Assembly (NCBI GenBank): GCA_963932145.1
Contig: OZ010600.1
Span: 45,717,307 to 45,781,306 of the forward strand
Direction of reading: 5' to 3'
Origin: Acanthosepion lycidas
Taxonomy: Eukaryota > Mollusca > Cephalopoda > Sepiida > Sepiidae
DNA length: 64,000 nt
The position numbers were made by a program, and so were the translations under genes. Below, in pieces: positions 22,673 through 31,924 of the stretch. The notes under the pieces are model-generated. The model saw nothing but the letters and a program-made list of their open reading frames with translations. It did not search any database and was not told the origin of the DNA. Every line of letters begins with the position of its first letter. Position 1 is the stretch's first letter.

Positions 22673-23575
22673 TTAAATGGATTTCACAAAAATTATAAGA
22701 GCTAGATTCTTAATATATATACATACACATTAATTCTTATAGTTTTTGCGAAATCACTGAAACACACAGATAAATCTCACACACGCACACTCAAAGCCAT
22801 ATATAGTCGACTCTCCTGTCGAGTTCGACGTATGAGGGTCAAGCAGATCAGTTCCCAGGAAACCGACAGCCCGACAACGGCACATGAGATTTGATTATAG
22901 TGGTGAAGGTTTCGTGCAGGACCAGCTACACTTTTTGAAAGCGATATATATATATATATATATATGCATGTATGTATAAAGAGTTATCAATAAGCAGATA
23001 TAAACTTACTGAGATAGAGATACATGTATAGATTTAGTTCGACAGATTGATAGATCAGTGTGGGTTAAGATGATCAGAAGCTATTTCTTGTTAATATTTA
23101 CACTATAAATCCAATTCCTTTACTTCAGTTTGCTGTTAGTAAGTCGCTTCCCAGACCACCAGTAAAAACGCACATAACTAAAAAAAATTAAATTCACAGA
23201 AACTGACGCGCATCTACCAGTGCCAGAATTTGAGTCTAACTAGTAAGAAATAGATGCAGAGATTAAGAAAGAAAACAATTCTTCGTACAAAGTAATTGCT
23301 AATTACTACTGAAATCTTAATCTTAAAATATTAATCAACTAAGATTTAACACAGAATATGGCGAAGATAACTATTAATACCGAGGCTAATAAAAGGTCAT
23401 ATGTTTGCTTTTATAACTTAAAAAGATAAATAAATCTTTTTCTCGTTTTTATTTTATTTTTCATAATTTTGATGTTCCATTAACTTACCCTGATACATAT
23501 ATTTCTATTAACCTTAAAAGCCAAATAAAAATGTCCTTGCCTACTGAAGTGTCGTTTTAATATCAATTATAAAAA
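22673..23575. other. Unique AT-rich DNA, nothing recognised
   Basis: Contains a short (TA)n at 22,945-22,965. No coding or SINE signature identified. Confidence 0.5.
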
Positions 23576-23588
23576 AGGAAGGAAGGAA

Positions 23589-23626
<38 letters not shown>

Positions 23627-24062
23627 AAAGAAAAAAGAAAGAAAGGATGAAAGGAAGGAAGGAAGGAAGGAAGGAAGACGTGGCTATAACAATAGTAACA
23701 ACAGATTTGCAACAAGAAAGCTACCAAGCCAACAATTATTGAGAATAAAATCAAGAAAGAAGCAGACGAGCAAAGACGCAGGAAACAGAAATAAAATGTG
23801 ATATAGGGAAAGATCATTGGAAAGGTTTCGTCTAATCTTCCGACCTTGTCGGATCTTTAATATCGAAGGAGATCCGTTGATTAGTGAACGCCATTAGAAG
23901 ACATAAATCGACGTGGACTAAAAGAAGAAGAAGAAGAAGAAGAAGAAGAAGAAGAAATGTAGATAAAGAAAAAAGAACGAACGAATGAAATAAGATGAAA
24001 AATAATATTCTGTTGAAAAAAGGACAAAAACTGAAAGAAATCTGCAATTAATGTAGAAAAAA

Positions 24063-24130
<68 letters not shown>

Positions 24131-24890
24131 GAAGATAGGAAAATGAGAAAGTAAGGCGATCAGAGAGCGAGAGAGAGAGAGAGGGTTAGAGGAGGTGAAA
24201 ATATTTGAGAAAAAGGGAAAAGAGAAGTTATTTTTATCTACCATAAAACAAAAACGAATTTTAGTATAAAAAGTGAAATTAAAAAAGAAAAGAAGTAATC
24301 AGATCCTGATAAAAAACTATTAATAGAGGCAAAAAAATAAAGACTCAACAGGATAATAGATAATTTGATGACAAATGAGAAAGTGAAAAAAGAATGACGT
24401 GGAGGATGGGAAGGAGAAAGAAGAAGTGGTAAGTAAAAAAAAAAAAGAAAAGAAAAAGATGAGAAAAAATCGAAAAGCAATCAGAGTAAAAGGAGAAAAT
24501 TATACAAAGAAAAAGAAAATGAAAAATACGAAAGGAAAAAAAGAAAGGGATGAACGAAGGAAAATTAAGAAGAGAATGTTTAGCAGTAATCATAATGAAG
24601 ACAGAGAAAATAAAAAAATAGAAAAATTATATAAAAAGAACAAGAGAAGAAAAATAAAACGAACAAAATAGAAGAGGTAGAAAAAAGAGGATAAAAAAGA
24701 GCATCATGATAGAAGAGAAAGAAGAGGAAGAAGAAGATTATGAGAAAACCATGGTGAGAGAAGAAATATAGAAAAGAAGAATAAGAACTTTAGGAAGAAC
24801 TAAAGAAAGGGGATAATAAAATAACGAGAATAAGAAAAAATGGAAACACAGGAGGAGGAGGAGGAGGAGGAGGAGGAGGAGTAAAATAAT
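23576..24890. repeat. ~1.3-kb purine-rich strand-asymmetric tract with several microsatellites
   Basis: Plus-strand purine tract holding (GGAA)n/(GAAA)n at 23,576-23,678, (GAA)n at 23,922-23,956, (AAT)n at 24,064-24,129 and (GGA)n at 24,851-24,882. Frames on both strands are low-complexity (Lys/Arg/Glu or Phe/Leu/Ser) and not credible genes. Confidence 0.85.
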
Positions 24891-25410
24891 GAGAAAGGCG
24901 ATTGTCCTGATAGACGACCGACAAGATGCAAAAGTAATAGATAAACGAGAACAGGGTATCATGGTTTCCCGTTGTGAAACCTTATTTGCAAAATTGGTAA
25001 CACAAGAGGAACTCGGAAGCCAAGTGAATGAGACTCACCTTACTGATTTATGGAAGTGGCACCGGATGACGGGGTTTTTACGAGGGTGGCATGTCGGAAA
25101 GGATTCGTTTTGATGTGGTTACTGGTGAGGCAGCGACTGGAAGGAGAAAAAAATTGAAAAATATTCACATTAAAGTGACTGAGTGTTTGAAGGGAGCTGA
25201 CATGATGAAAATTCTGTCAGATCGATTTACAGGTAGCTAGGTAGGAAGGTAAATTTGTAAGTAAATTGGTAGGTTGAAAGGTGGGGTTAAATTGGTACAA
25301 AAGGACTAGTAATAAAATGGGGTATATGTCAATCAAATGGTTATACCATATATAATACCAATTCATACATAACAATGTAGATATTTATAAGTACATGATG
25401 CATAAGTACT
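24889..25410 (+). other. 74-residue frame of unknown nature plus unique DNA
   Basis: The frame at 24,889-25,113 is not low-complexity after its first residues but resembles nothing I know and shows no splice or promoter context. DNA from 25,114 to 25,410 holds nothing recognised. Confidence 0.2.
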
Positions 25411-25414
25411 TATA

Positions 25415-25500
25415 ACGTTGGGCACCTCGACGTGGTGTAATTGTTAGGAAACAATTACGACTGAGTAGTGAGTTCGATCCTCAATAGCTACCTTCATACT
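25415..25500 (+). mobile_element. tRNA-like SINE fragment (A-box, hairpin, B-box)
   Basis: GTGGTGTAATTGTTAGG (25,432-25,448) resembles a tRNA D-arm/A-box, and AGTTCGATCC (25,471-25,480) is a B-box at a tRNA-like distance. Between them GTAATTGTT and AACAATTAC form a perfect 9-bp hairpin. The acceptor part and SINE tail are not clear, so a SINE is more likely than a functional tRNA. Confidence 0.55.
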
Positions 25501-25769
25501 TTCGCTTAGATAATCACCATAGGTATTTATAATTTATTCTATATAAGTACTTACATGATTAAAATCTATATATATATTAGTAACAGATTTTCGTAATAAT
25601 ATGAAAAGTAGGCACACACATGTTCCAATGACAGTGGGAATAATATAATTTATCAATATATTTATAATATAAGTAATCTTGTACATACAAATACTAAATA
25701 TAATCTCAGTAGGTACATAGCATCTTTCTCTCACTTTCTCTCTCTCTACCTCTCTCTCTCTCTCACCCT
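25501..25769. other. AT-rich DNA ending in a (CT)n tract
   Basis: A C/T-rich run (25,725-25,765) leads into the TA tract. Confidence 0.6.
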
Positions 25770-25787
25770 ATATATATATATATATAT

Positions 25788-25856
<69 letters not shown>
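25770..25856. repeat. (TA)n microsatellite
   Basis: Interrupted once by CATACATA. Confidence 0.95.
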
Positions 25857-25859
<3 letters not shown>

Positions 25860-26268
25860 TAGACTCGATGAATTAATTATGATTATTTCAAATCCTCCTA
25901 ATTATTTCTATCTGTATATCCTTGCTTGAACCGGCTTCTAATGCTCTGAACCGAGTGGCTTGAGGATAGTAGTCATAGCTCGTGGATGCACAGTCCTATG
26001 GGTAAAGAGAAACTCGGATGAGTTCCACCACAGAATATGTGATCGAGCAGCGCTATATCGAGTCTAATTCATTACCACTTCGTCACAGAGGCCTGTTGGC
26101 ACACTTGGTACCAATCGTAACTGTTCGGGTTTCAATTTTCGGTAGTGAATGCGCACTGCTGATAAGTTCCAAATATAGGACGAAACGGCCGTCTAGTGCT
26201 TTCTGCATTCGGTTGAGGTTTCTTCTAGACTCGATGAATTACTTAATTATGATTATTTCAAATTCTCC

Positions 26269-26273
<5 letters not shown>
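25857..26273 (+). mobile_element. Hammerhead-bearing repeat (retrozyme/SINE-like): partial tail plus one unit
   Basis: The tail word TTCTAGACTCGATGAATTA occurs at 25,857 and again at 26,223, 366 bp apart. Each time it is followed by a similar A/T-rich end, so a partial copy is followed in tandem by a fuller unit. The fuller unit is homologous to 58,705-58,894, including the B-box-like region (GGGTTTCAATTTTC) and the ribozyme region. Its hammerhead core is damaged. Confidence 0.65.
26153..26199 (+). ncRNA. Degenerate type I hammerhead ribozyme
   Basis: Stem I GCACTG/TAGTGC, stem II with a bulged T (GTTCC/GGAC), GAAA at 26,182-26,185, minimal stem III and the GTC triplet are all present. The core reads CTGATAA instead of CTGATGA, changing the catalytic guanosine (G8 in standard numbering) to A, so it should be inactive. 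Confidence 0.7.

Positions 26274-26339
<66 letters not shown>
26274..26339. repeat. (TA)n microsatellite at the 3' boundary of PLE copy 1
   Basis: The minus-strand PLE ends exactly at this tract, as copies 2 and 3 do at theirs. Confidence 0.95.
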
Positions 26340-26342
<3 letters not shown>

Positions 26343-26744
26343 TTTATGCACGGTTCATTAAATAACATAGACAAGTGTTGTCTATTTATTTTATGTAAAT
26401 TGTTTTCGTAACGTCTGATAAGTTTAATAACATTATCGTTGAACGAAGAAAGAAATTCACAATATTGATCCATATTTTTTTAATCCAATCTAAGCTTTCG
26501 GCTTACATAAGCCATTACCAAAGATGTCAATTACAACATATTAAGCAATATACGGACAAGACAGTGATGATAGTCTGTCATTGTTTACATAGATGATTTC
26601 TAAGCAACGATAAACACGTGCATATAAGACGCTAGAAGCGAAAATCGTACCGCAGCTCATGACGTCACACATGACCACACGAGAGCGAATTGTAGAAGTA
26701 TGGGAAGCCGTTGGTATAAACCAATGGCTTCTGTTACCAATTAT

Positions 26745-27584
26745 AGACATTTAAGAATATTTGTAGAGATGCCATAATTGATTTTGTTTAGGTTGGGTTT
26801 CAATTGTTTGATGTATAATGCTTCAAAGATTTTTAGTTTTTGTCTATTGTTTTCATGTCGAAGTATAATTGTGTTTTCGACAAGTATTTTACGGAATTGT
26901 GTATGGGGGGCAGGCATGTTGTTTTAAATGCCTAAAAATGTTAGAGTTTTCATTCAAATGTAATGTCAATCGTCGTGAAAGCGAGTTTGTGGTGTGACCA
27001 ACATAAATATTATTTAATTCGTTGGAGATACACTCTCCCAAAGGGCACTTGAATTTATAAACTATGTTGGTTTTTTGCAAATCGCTGACCGGGGGAGAAG
27101 AATCATTGCGAAGAATTAAGTTGGATATACTAGATTTAGTGTAGTATATGATTAATTTAATTTTTTTGCTAGGATCTGTAGTTGATATATTAGAATTTAC
27201 TAAATTTTTTAGTATACTTTCATCTTGTTTATAATTAGTATGCATTTGATTACGATATAGAAGATTAATATGTTTGAGATCAGTAGAAGCAATATTATGT
27301 ACAATTTGCTTAGTATTGAGATTTCTAAGGAAGCATCTTATTTGTTCATCAACTATATAGTTTGGAAAGCTATTATTAATAAGTGTCTGTTTTATATTCT
27401 TTAGTTCACTGTAAAAAATCTGTTTTGTGGATGAATTAGTTTCTGCACGATGTATTAGATTCTTTATAATTGCTATTTTGTAGTAATATGGCCATTTGCT
27501 CTTGTAGTTAAGTGTACATGAATTTATGCTTGTAGGTTTTTTGTATGGCGAAATATTAAATTTGTTATTATTGGTGTTTATCAA
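26745..27584 (-). pseudogene. PLE linker and GIY-YIG endonuclease, broken
   Basis: The 231-residue minus frame (27,584-26,889) has the linker motifs KQTLINNSFPNYIVDEQIRC and NQMHTNYKQDESILKNLV, then an IVYKFKCPLGEC block equivalent to the GIY motif, and NNIYVGHTT equivalent to YIG with its following Arg region (LSRRLTLHL). It stops at ACPPYTIP because of an extra C. In the shifted frame the domain continues to the conserved ILEALYIKQ-like helix, and the normal stop is TAA after KCL near 26,747, judging from copies 1 and 3. The domain nicks DNA to prime PLE insertion. Confidence 0.88.
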
Positions 27585-28430
27585 TATGTCAAGGAAGGGG
27601 ATTTTATTAGTAGTATTGAGTTCATATGTGAATTTAAGGACAGAATTATTTTGGAAACGTTTTTGAAGTTGAATTATTTCATCTGTATTTTAAACTAACA
27701 TAAGAATATCATCAACGTATCTTAGGTAGATTGATGGTTTTTTAAAATCTGTAAATATCTTATTTTCGAGGTTCGACATGTAGAAATTGCTAAATGTCGG
27801 ACCCAGTACTGAACCCATGGAGACATCATCACATTGTATATATATATATATATATATTGTTATCATGATCGAAGAAAGGGACTTCAGTAGTACAAGCTAA
27901 TAGTATTTTTTTTAATATATTAGGATTAATTTTAAGTGGGGGTAAAGATGAGTTACTGTATATATTTCTTATAATTATGTCAATAGTTTCACTAACAGGG
28001 ACATTGGTAAATAAGTTTTCAACGTCAAGTGAAGCCATAATTTCATTGTCAGGTTTTTCACTTTTTAGGATTTGGATTATTTCTAATGTTGACTTAACAC
28101 TATATTTACTAGGGAGGTAGGGAGTAATAAGTTGGTTAATGTATTTTGTTAGATGATATTTGTTGGAATTTGCGATATGATAGGACGGAGAGGATAGTTA
28201 GGTTTATGTGTTTTTTTAGTGCCGTATATGTAACCAGGTCTATAATCACCAACAATTTTAGGGAGTTTTAAAGAGTTCTGGTCAGCATTATTAGCATTAA
28301 TGAGTTTATTAAGCTTTGATTTTAGTTGGTTAGTCGGGTTGTTGTTAAGTTTTTTAAACTTTATGTGATCATGGAGTATGTGGTCAAGGTTTTTGTTGTA
28401 ATCCAATTTGTTTAGGATGACAAAATATAT
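27585..28430 (-). pseudogene. PLE reverse transcriptase, broken
   Basis: The fingers region reads YIYGTKKTHKP then YPLRPIISQIPT (28,270-28,160). Motif A reads ASLDVENLFTNVPV (near 28,030). The next block reads VSMGSVLGPTFSNFYMSNLE (27,820-27,765). The catalytic YVDD is complete at 27,719-27,708 in SIYLRYVDDILMLV, immediately followed by a TAA stop (27,692-27,690). A (TA)n expansion between motif A and the VSMG block adds Ile-Tyr codons and shifts frame. Family level is clear; the exact PLE lineage is not assigned. Confidence 0.9.
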
Positions 28431-28560
28431 ATAGGCTGAATAACATAACATATATGGACTGAAGATTGCGTTCAAGTATGAAAGTATCAAACTATCGCCA
28501 CTCGGTGTTGGCATTAGTGTCCAATTTTATATTTACACACTCGCTCTATCCCTGATATTG
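28431..28560 (+). repeat. Dispersed repeat end (partner on minus strand at 40,735-40,870)
   Basis: TATTTACACACTCGCTCTAT followed by CCCTGATA near 28,530-28,556, and the preceding CTATCGCCACTCGGTG, match the complement of 40,735-40,800. It abuts the truncated 5' end of PLE copy 1. Confidence 0.6.
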
Positions 28561-28795
28561 AGCGTTTTTATCCATAAATATAGCAAACAGTAAAACTACA
28601 TTTTAACTTATACTAGTCAAGTTGCTCGAGTGAACATGGCTGCAATTGTATAAGCTCCTCCCCACGTATAGCCGCACCCTCTGTCTAGAAATGTCTGCCT
28701 GCGTCCCCGCTTGCATGCGTCATCCTTTAGTATACTAAGCTACTCCCCCTTATCTTTTTCACAGTATGTACTTCGCAAGTGTTTGATTGTCTTAA

Positions 28796-29035
28796 CCCTT
28801 TGAGACCTGCGTTCCTAAACAATTTTAACATTTCTACCTGAGCTCCTGAGTCACAATTCTAAAATAATTGGTATGTAACATTTCACAGTAGATATAAAAA
28901 TAGTTACAAGTGTTTACCCACCGTTCAACCGGTGGCTGGGGATTAAATCATTTTTCTCTACCCCTTTTCAACCGGTGGCTGGGCATTACGTCATTTTCTC
29001 TATCACCGGTATAGCGGTGGTCAGGCCTCAAAGGG
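28796..29035. mobile_element. piggyBac-type MITE, 240 bp
   Basis: TTAA at 28,792-28,795 and 29,036-29,039 flanks terminal inverted repeats CCCTTTGAGACC and GGCCTCAAAGGG (one mismatch in 12). TTAA target duplication and CCCTTT-type ends are typical of piggyBac elements. The interior has two near-identical CAACCGGTGGCTGG words about 50 bp apart and a diverged third. No transposase is present. Confidence 0.85.
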
Positions 29036-29039
29036 TTAA

Positions 29040-29729
29040 TAAAGGAATTCCATCGATAATACCTTCCGGTGTAGTTGTTGCTCGGCATTAAATTGTTTCA
29101 ATGTTTTAGATATTCAGTAAATTTCCTATGGCCATAATAACTTTTAAATACAATGTCATTGTTCACAAATCTAATGAAACATAAACAGGGATGAAGCGTC
29201 AGAGCTCGATTCAACCGCATGAACGCCCCTCTCCTTCACACGTTTACTGTGAAGCTGCGGTTAATAATAGGTCCTTCGTGAAATTTTCCCTTTTAACGCT
29301 TCAATAACCCTTCTCAAACAACCTTTGCAACAAAGGTTGTTCGAATGCCAGTTTTGGATGAAATCATATGAAGAAACTATTGGATAAAGGATAAAAACTG
29401 ATTTTGGACATAGCTTCTCGCAGATTTCGCCCACTTAACTAAAGTAATATAAACCAAACATTCACATTTTTATTTTCTTGTCACCAATATGCATATACAT
29501 ATGTGTTCGCATGCCAAGAGACAAGAGATAGATAGATAGAGAGCGAGAGAAAGAAAGAAAGAGAGAGAGAGAGATCTGTTAATATCTTGGATATTTTTAC
29601 AGGTTCCCTAAAAGTCAATGTTCAAATCTAGATTTTCAAGGCAGGCAGGCTTTTTACTCTTGATGATTGGCACAACATAATCTTTTTTCGATGATATACG
29701 TGAAACTAAGCCAAGCTTAATAGATATTT

Positions 29730-29736
<7 letters not shown>
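29040..29736. other. Unique DNA, nothing recognised
   Basis: Contains a (GA)n/(GATA)n patch at 29,530-29,575. No coding signal seen. Confidence 0.5.

Positions 29737-29764
<28 letters not shown>
29737..29764. repeat. (CA)n microsatellite
   Basis: About 14 CA units immediately before the SINE. Confidence 0.95.
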
Positions 29765-29767
<3 letters not shown>

Positions 29768-29770
29768 AGT

Positions 29771-29995
29771 GAGTAATGGATAAACTCTCGGAATTGGAAA
29801 TCGAAGAGAGCCGATTTCCAATTCCAGTCGGGTTCGTTATATTCACCTTACGCGCAAATAACCCGGGAAAAAATATGGATCCACTTCTTCCTTGCTAGCT
29901 ATGGGTTAATTAGTAGGATTTGTATCAGTAATTATTATATCCAAACTATTCTTACAATCTAAAGGTAATTTTTGGCTTTAAGTAACATTTCTAAG
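29771..29995 (+). mobile_element. tRNA-like SINE, copy 1 (same family as 48,800-49,035)
   Basis: Aligns along its length with the SINE body at 48,800-49,035, including AATTGGAAATC, TTCGTTATATTCACCTT, GGTTAATTAGTA and TTTTTGGCTTTAAGTAAC near the end. A perfect 14-bp inverted repeat (GGAATTGGAAATCG at 29,790-29,803; complement at 29,812-29,825) replaces the anticodon-arm region. The 5S-like head of the other copy is absent; a CA microsatellite stands there instead. Confidence 0.7.
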
Positions 29996-30019
29996 TTTGA
30001 TAATACACACAGGCACACA

Positions 30020-30183
30020 CACGGATATATATATATATATATATATATGGATATATGTATGTATATGTATGTGTGTGTATGTACCCAGATGATACGGAAA
30101 AGTTCTCGGTCCGGCCTACGTCCTAAAAACAGAACAAATTTGTAATCATCAAATATTTTGAGGGAGGGTTTTTTAGAGCCTTT

Positions 30184-30256
<73 letters not shown>

Positions 30257-30272
30257 ATATATATATATATAT
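30020..30272. repeat. Cluster of (TA)n microsatellites
   Basis: TA tracts at 30,024-30,048, 30,187-30,252 and 30,258-30,272, with ~130 bp of unrecognised DNA between the first two. Confidence 0.9.
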
Positions 30273-31227
30273 ACTGATGTTTTTGAGAATAGAAAGATTG
30301 TTCTTAACATTTGGAATTTGTCCGTAAACTGGACTCGAACACGATCGTTTTGTTCAGTTAGCAAGAGATTGATCAAGATCTGCTGTCTGTTCATAATTCA
30401 TTGCACAGATTTCCATGACAGAAATTTCGTAATAATTTTGTATTTTAAAAAATGTTATATTCTCAAACTTAAGTTTTTTTGAGAATTCTTTTTGAATACC
30501 TCGTCTTTTTCGTTTCTACCATTGGAAGATCACTGAGAATGAACCACGATCAAGATGACCAACAAAACACGAAGAAGATAGAATGTCGGTCCCACTCATT
30601 AGTGCATGTGTTATTATCAGCGTTAATGCTTGAATGGCCTATGGCCACAGTTTTTGGTTGAATATAAATGGTATAAGAACAGAAAGGAATCCGCTCGATA
30701 GTGCATCACCTTTTGTCATTTTTCATATCAGTGCGCTATCTACATCATTATCGTATCAATGTTGTATAGTTTTTGAGCGAATAAATAAATAAAAACAATA
30801 GAAACAAACAAGAGAAACAACGCTGACGGACATCTGTTCTTCTGACGTGTTTAGTTATCGTTCTCATCTCAATGGAAAGATCACAGTAATAAAATGTCAT
30901 GAGAATAAAGGATAAAAACAACGAATCGTGAACAGATGTGTTGAAAACAAGGAAATCTCATCATTAGGGTTTGATCTTGTTTTCATCATGGTTTTTCGTC
31001 CTAGACCTCTCCGCCTTCTTGTTCATCTTATCTTGTTATATTCCCTTTTCTTAACCCACTCTATTTGAAATTTAACTTTTGTTTTCTTCTCTATTTTTTT
31101 CTCTATGGTTTCAATTAATTGACTTCAGTACCTCTGTTGATTAAAGCGCCTCCTTTTTGGGATTCTGCAAATATATTGACGTACTCAGATATACTGGTCT
31201 GAAGCAATTAAGTAGGCAGAATATCGA
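30273..31227. other. Unique DNA, nothing recognised
   Basis: The 60-residue frame at 30,479-30,661 has no similarity that I can identify. The rest is AT-rich. Confidence 0.5.
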
Positions 31228-31228
31228 A

Positions 31229-31272
<44 letters not shown>
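31228..31272. repeat. (AAT)n microsatellite
   Basis: Abuts the truncated 5' edge of the LINE end at 31,273. Confidence 0.95.
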
Positions 31273-31494
31273 TGAAGTGATTCCTGGTAGCCCAAGCTTT
31301 AACGAAATACAAAAAATGTACTCACAAGTACGGCTCACACTTTATGAAGGGCTTTATCTATGTAAAATGCGTGTGACCATAGTTTTATGTTTTTTTTTTT
31401 CTTCAAAAATGCTCAGATGTAATGATGATATTTCTGACCGTAGGACTCTGGATAGAACCCAGAAAGAAATGAGTATAGATCAAAAATCAAAGTA

Positions 31495-31559
<65 letters not shown>
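31273..31559 (+). mobile_element. LINE 3' end, copy A, with (AAT)n tail
   Basis: Reads IPGSPSFNEIQK and, after a frameshift, VLTSTAHTL then a stop and RALSM, ending TAA at about 31,368. This is the C-terminus of a LINE ORF2, matching copy B. A 3' UTR of about 120 bp and (AAT)n at 31,494-31,559 follow. The 5' edge is at the previous (AAT)n tract. Confidence 0.75.
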
Positions 31560-31561
<2 letters not shown>

Positions 31562-31843
31562 CCAGTTGTAGTTGAAACCATCGGATTGATTGGAAAAGGT
31601 TTCGATAAACACACTGAATGGATTCCGGGTTGCCCATTCTTTAAAGAATTAAACAAAATTGTTCTCACAAGTACAGCACACGTATTACAAACTGCTTTAT
31701 CTATGTAAAATGTGTGTGATCTTGGGGTTTTTTTTTTTTTTTTTTACAAAAATGATCTGTGGAAAATGTCATGAACCCATTTCTGACCTTAGCTCTTTGG
31801 CTGGAACATGGAAGGAAATGTTTATGCAACAGAAATCAAAAGA

Positions 31844-31915
<72 letters not shown>
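31560..31915 (+). mobile_element. LINE 3' end, copy B, with (AAT)n tail
   Basis: Reads IGLIGKGFDKHTEWIPGCPF, FKELNKIVLTSTAHVL and TALSM with a TAA, then a 3' UTR homologous to copy A (TGTAAAATGTGTGTGA, a T run, GAAATCAAAAG) and (AAT)n at 31,841-31,915. It is better preserved than copy A; everything upstream of the C-terminus is missing. Confidence 0.8.
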
Positions 31916-31924
31916 CTCTTCATT

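Larger units (their letters stand above)
26340..28430 (-). mobile_element. Penelope-like element copy 1 (RT + GIY-YIG), inactive
   Basis: Reading leftwards, the copy holds an RT N-terminal part (28,430-28,150), the RT core (28,040-27,600), a linker and the GIY-YIG domain (27,100-26,890), a 3' non-coding part with a perfect CRE palindrome TGACGTCA (26,660-26,667), a hairpin/GAAA motif (26,495-26,520), and the start of another copy (frame MDQYCEFLSSF, 26,473 leftwards) ending in LFNEPCINE at (TA)n. That last part is probably the pseudo-LTR. Disabling lesions are a frameshift near 28,160, a TA expansion in the RT (27,838-27,857), a TAA at 27,690-27,692 and a one-base insertion in a C run near 26,905. 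The 5' end is truncated near 28,430 at a short ATATATAT. Confidence 0.9.
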
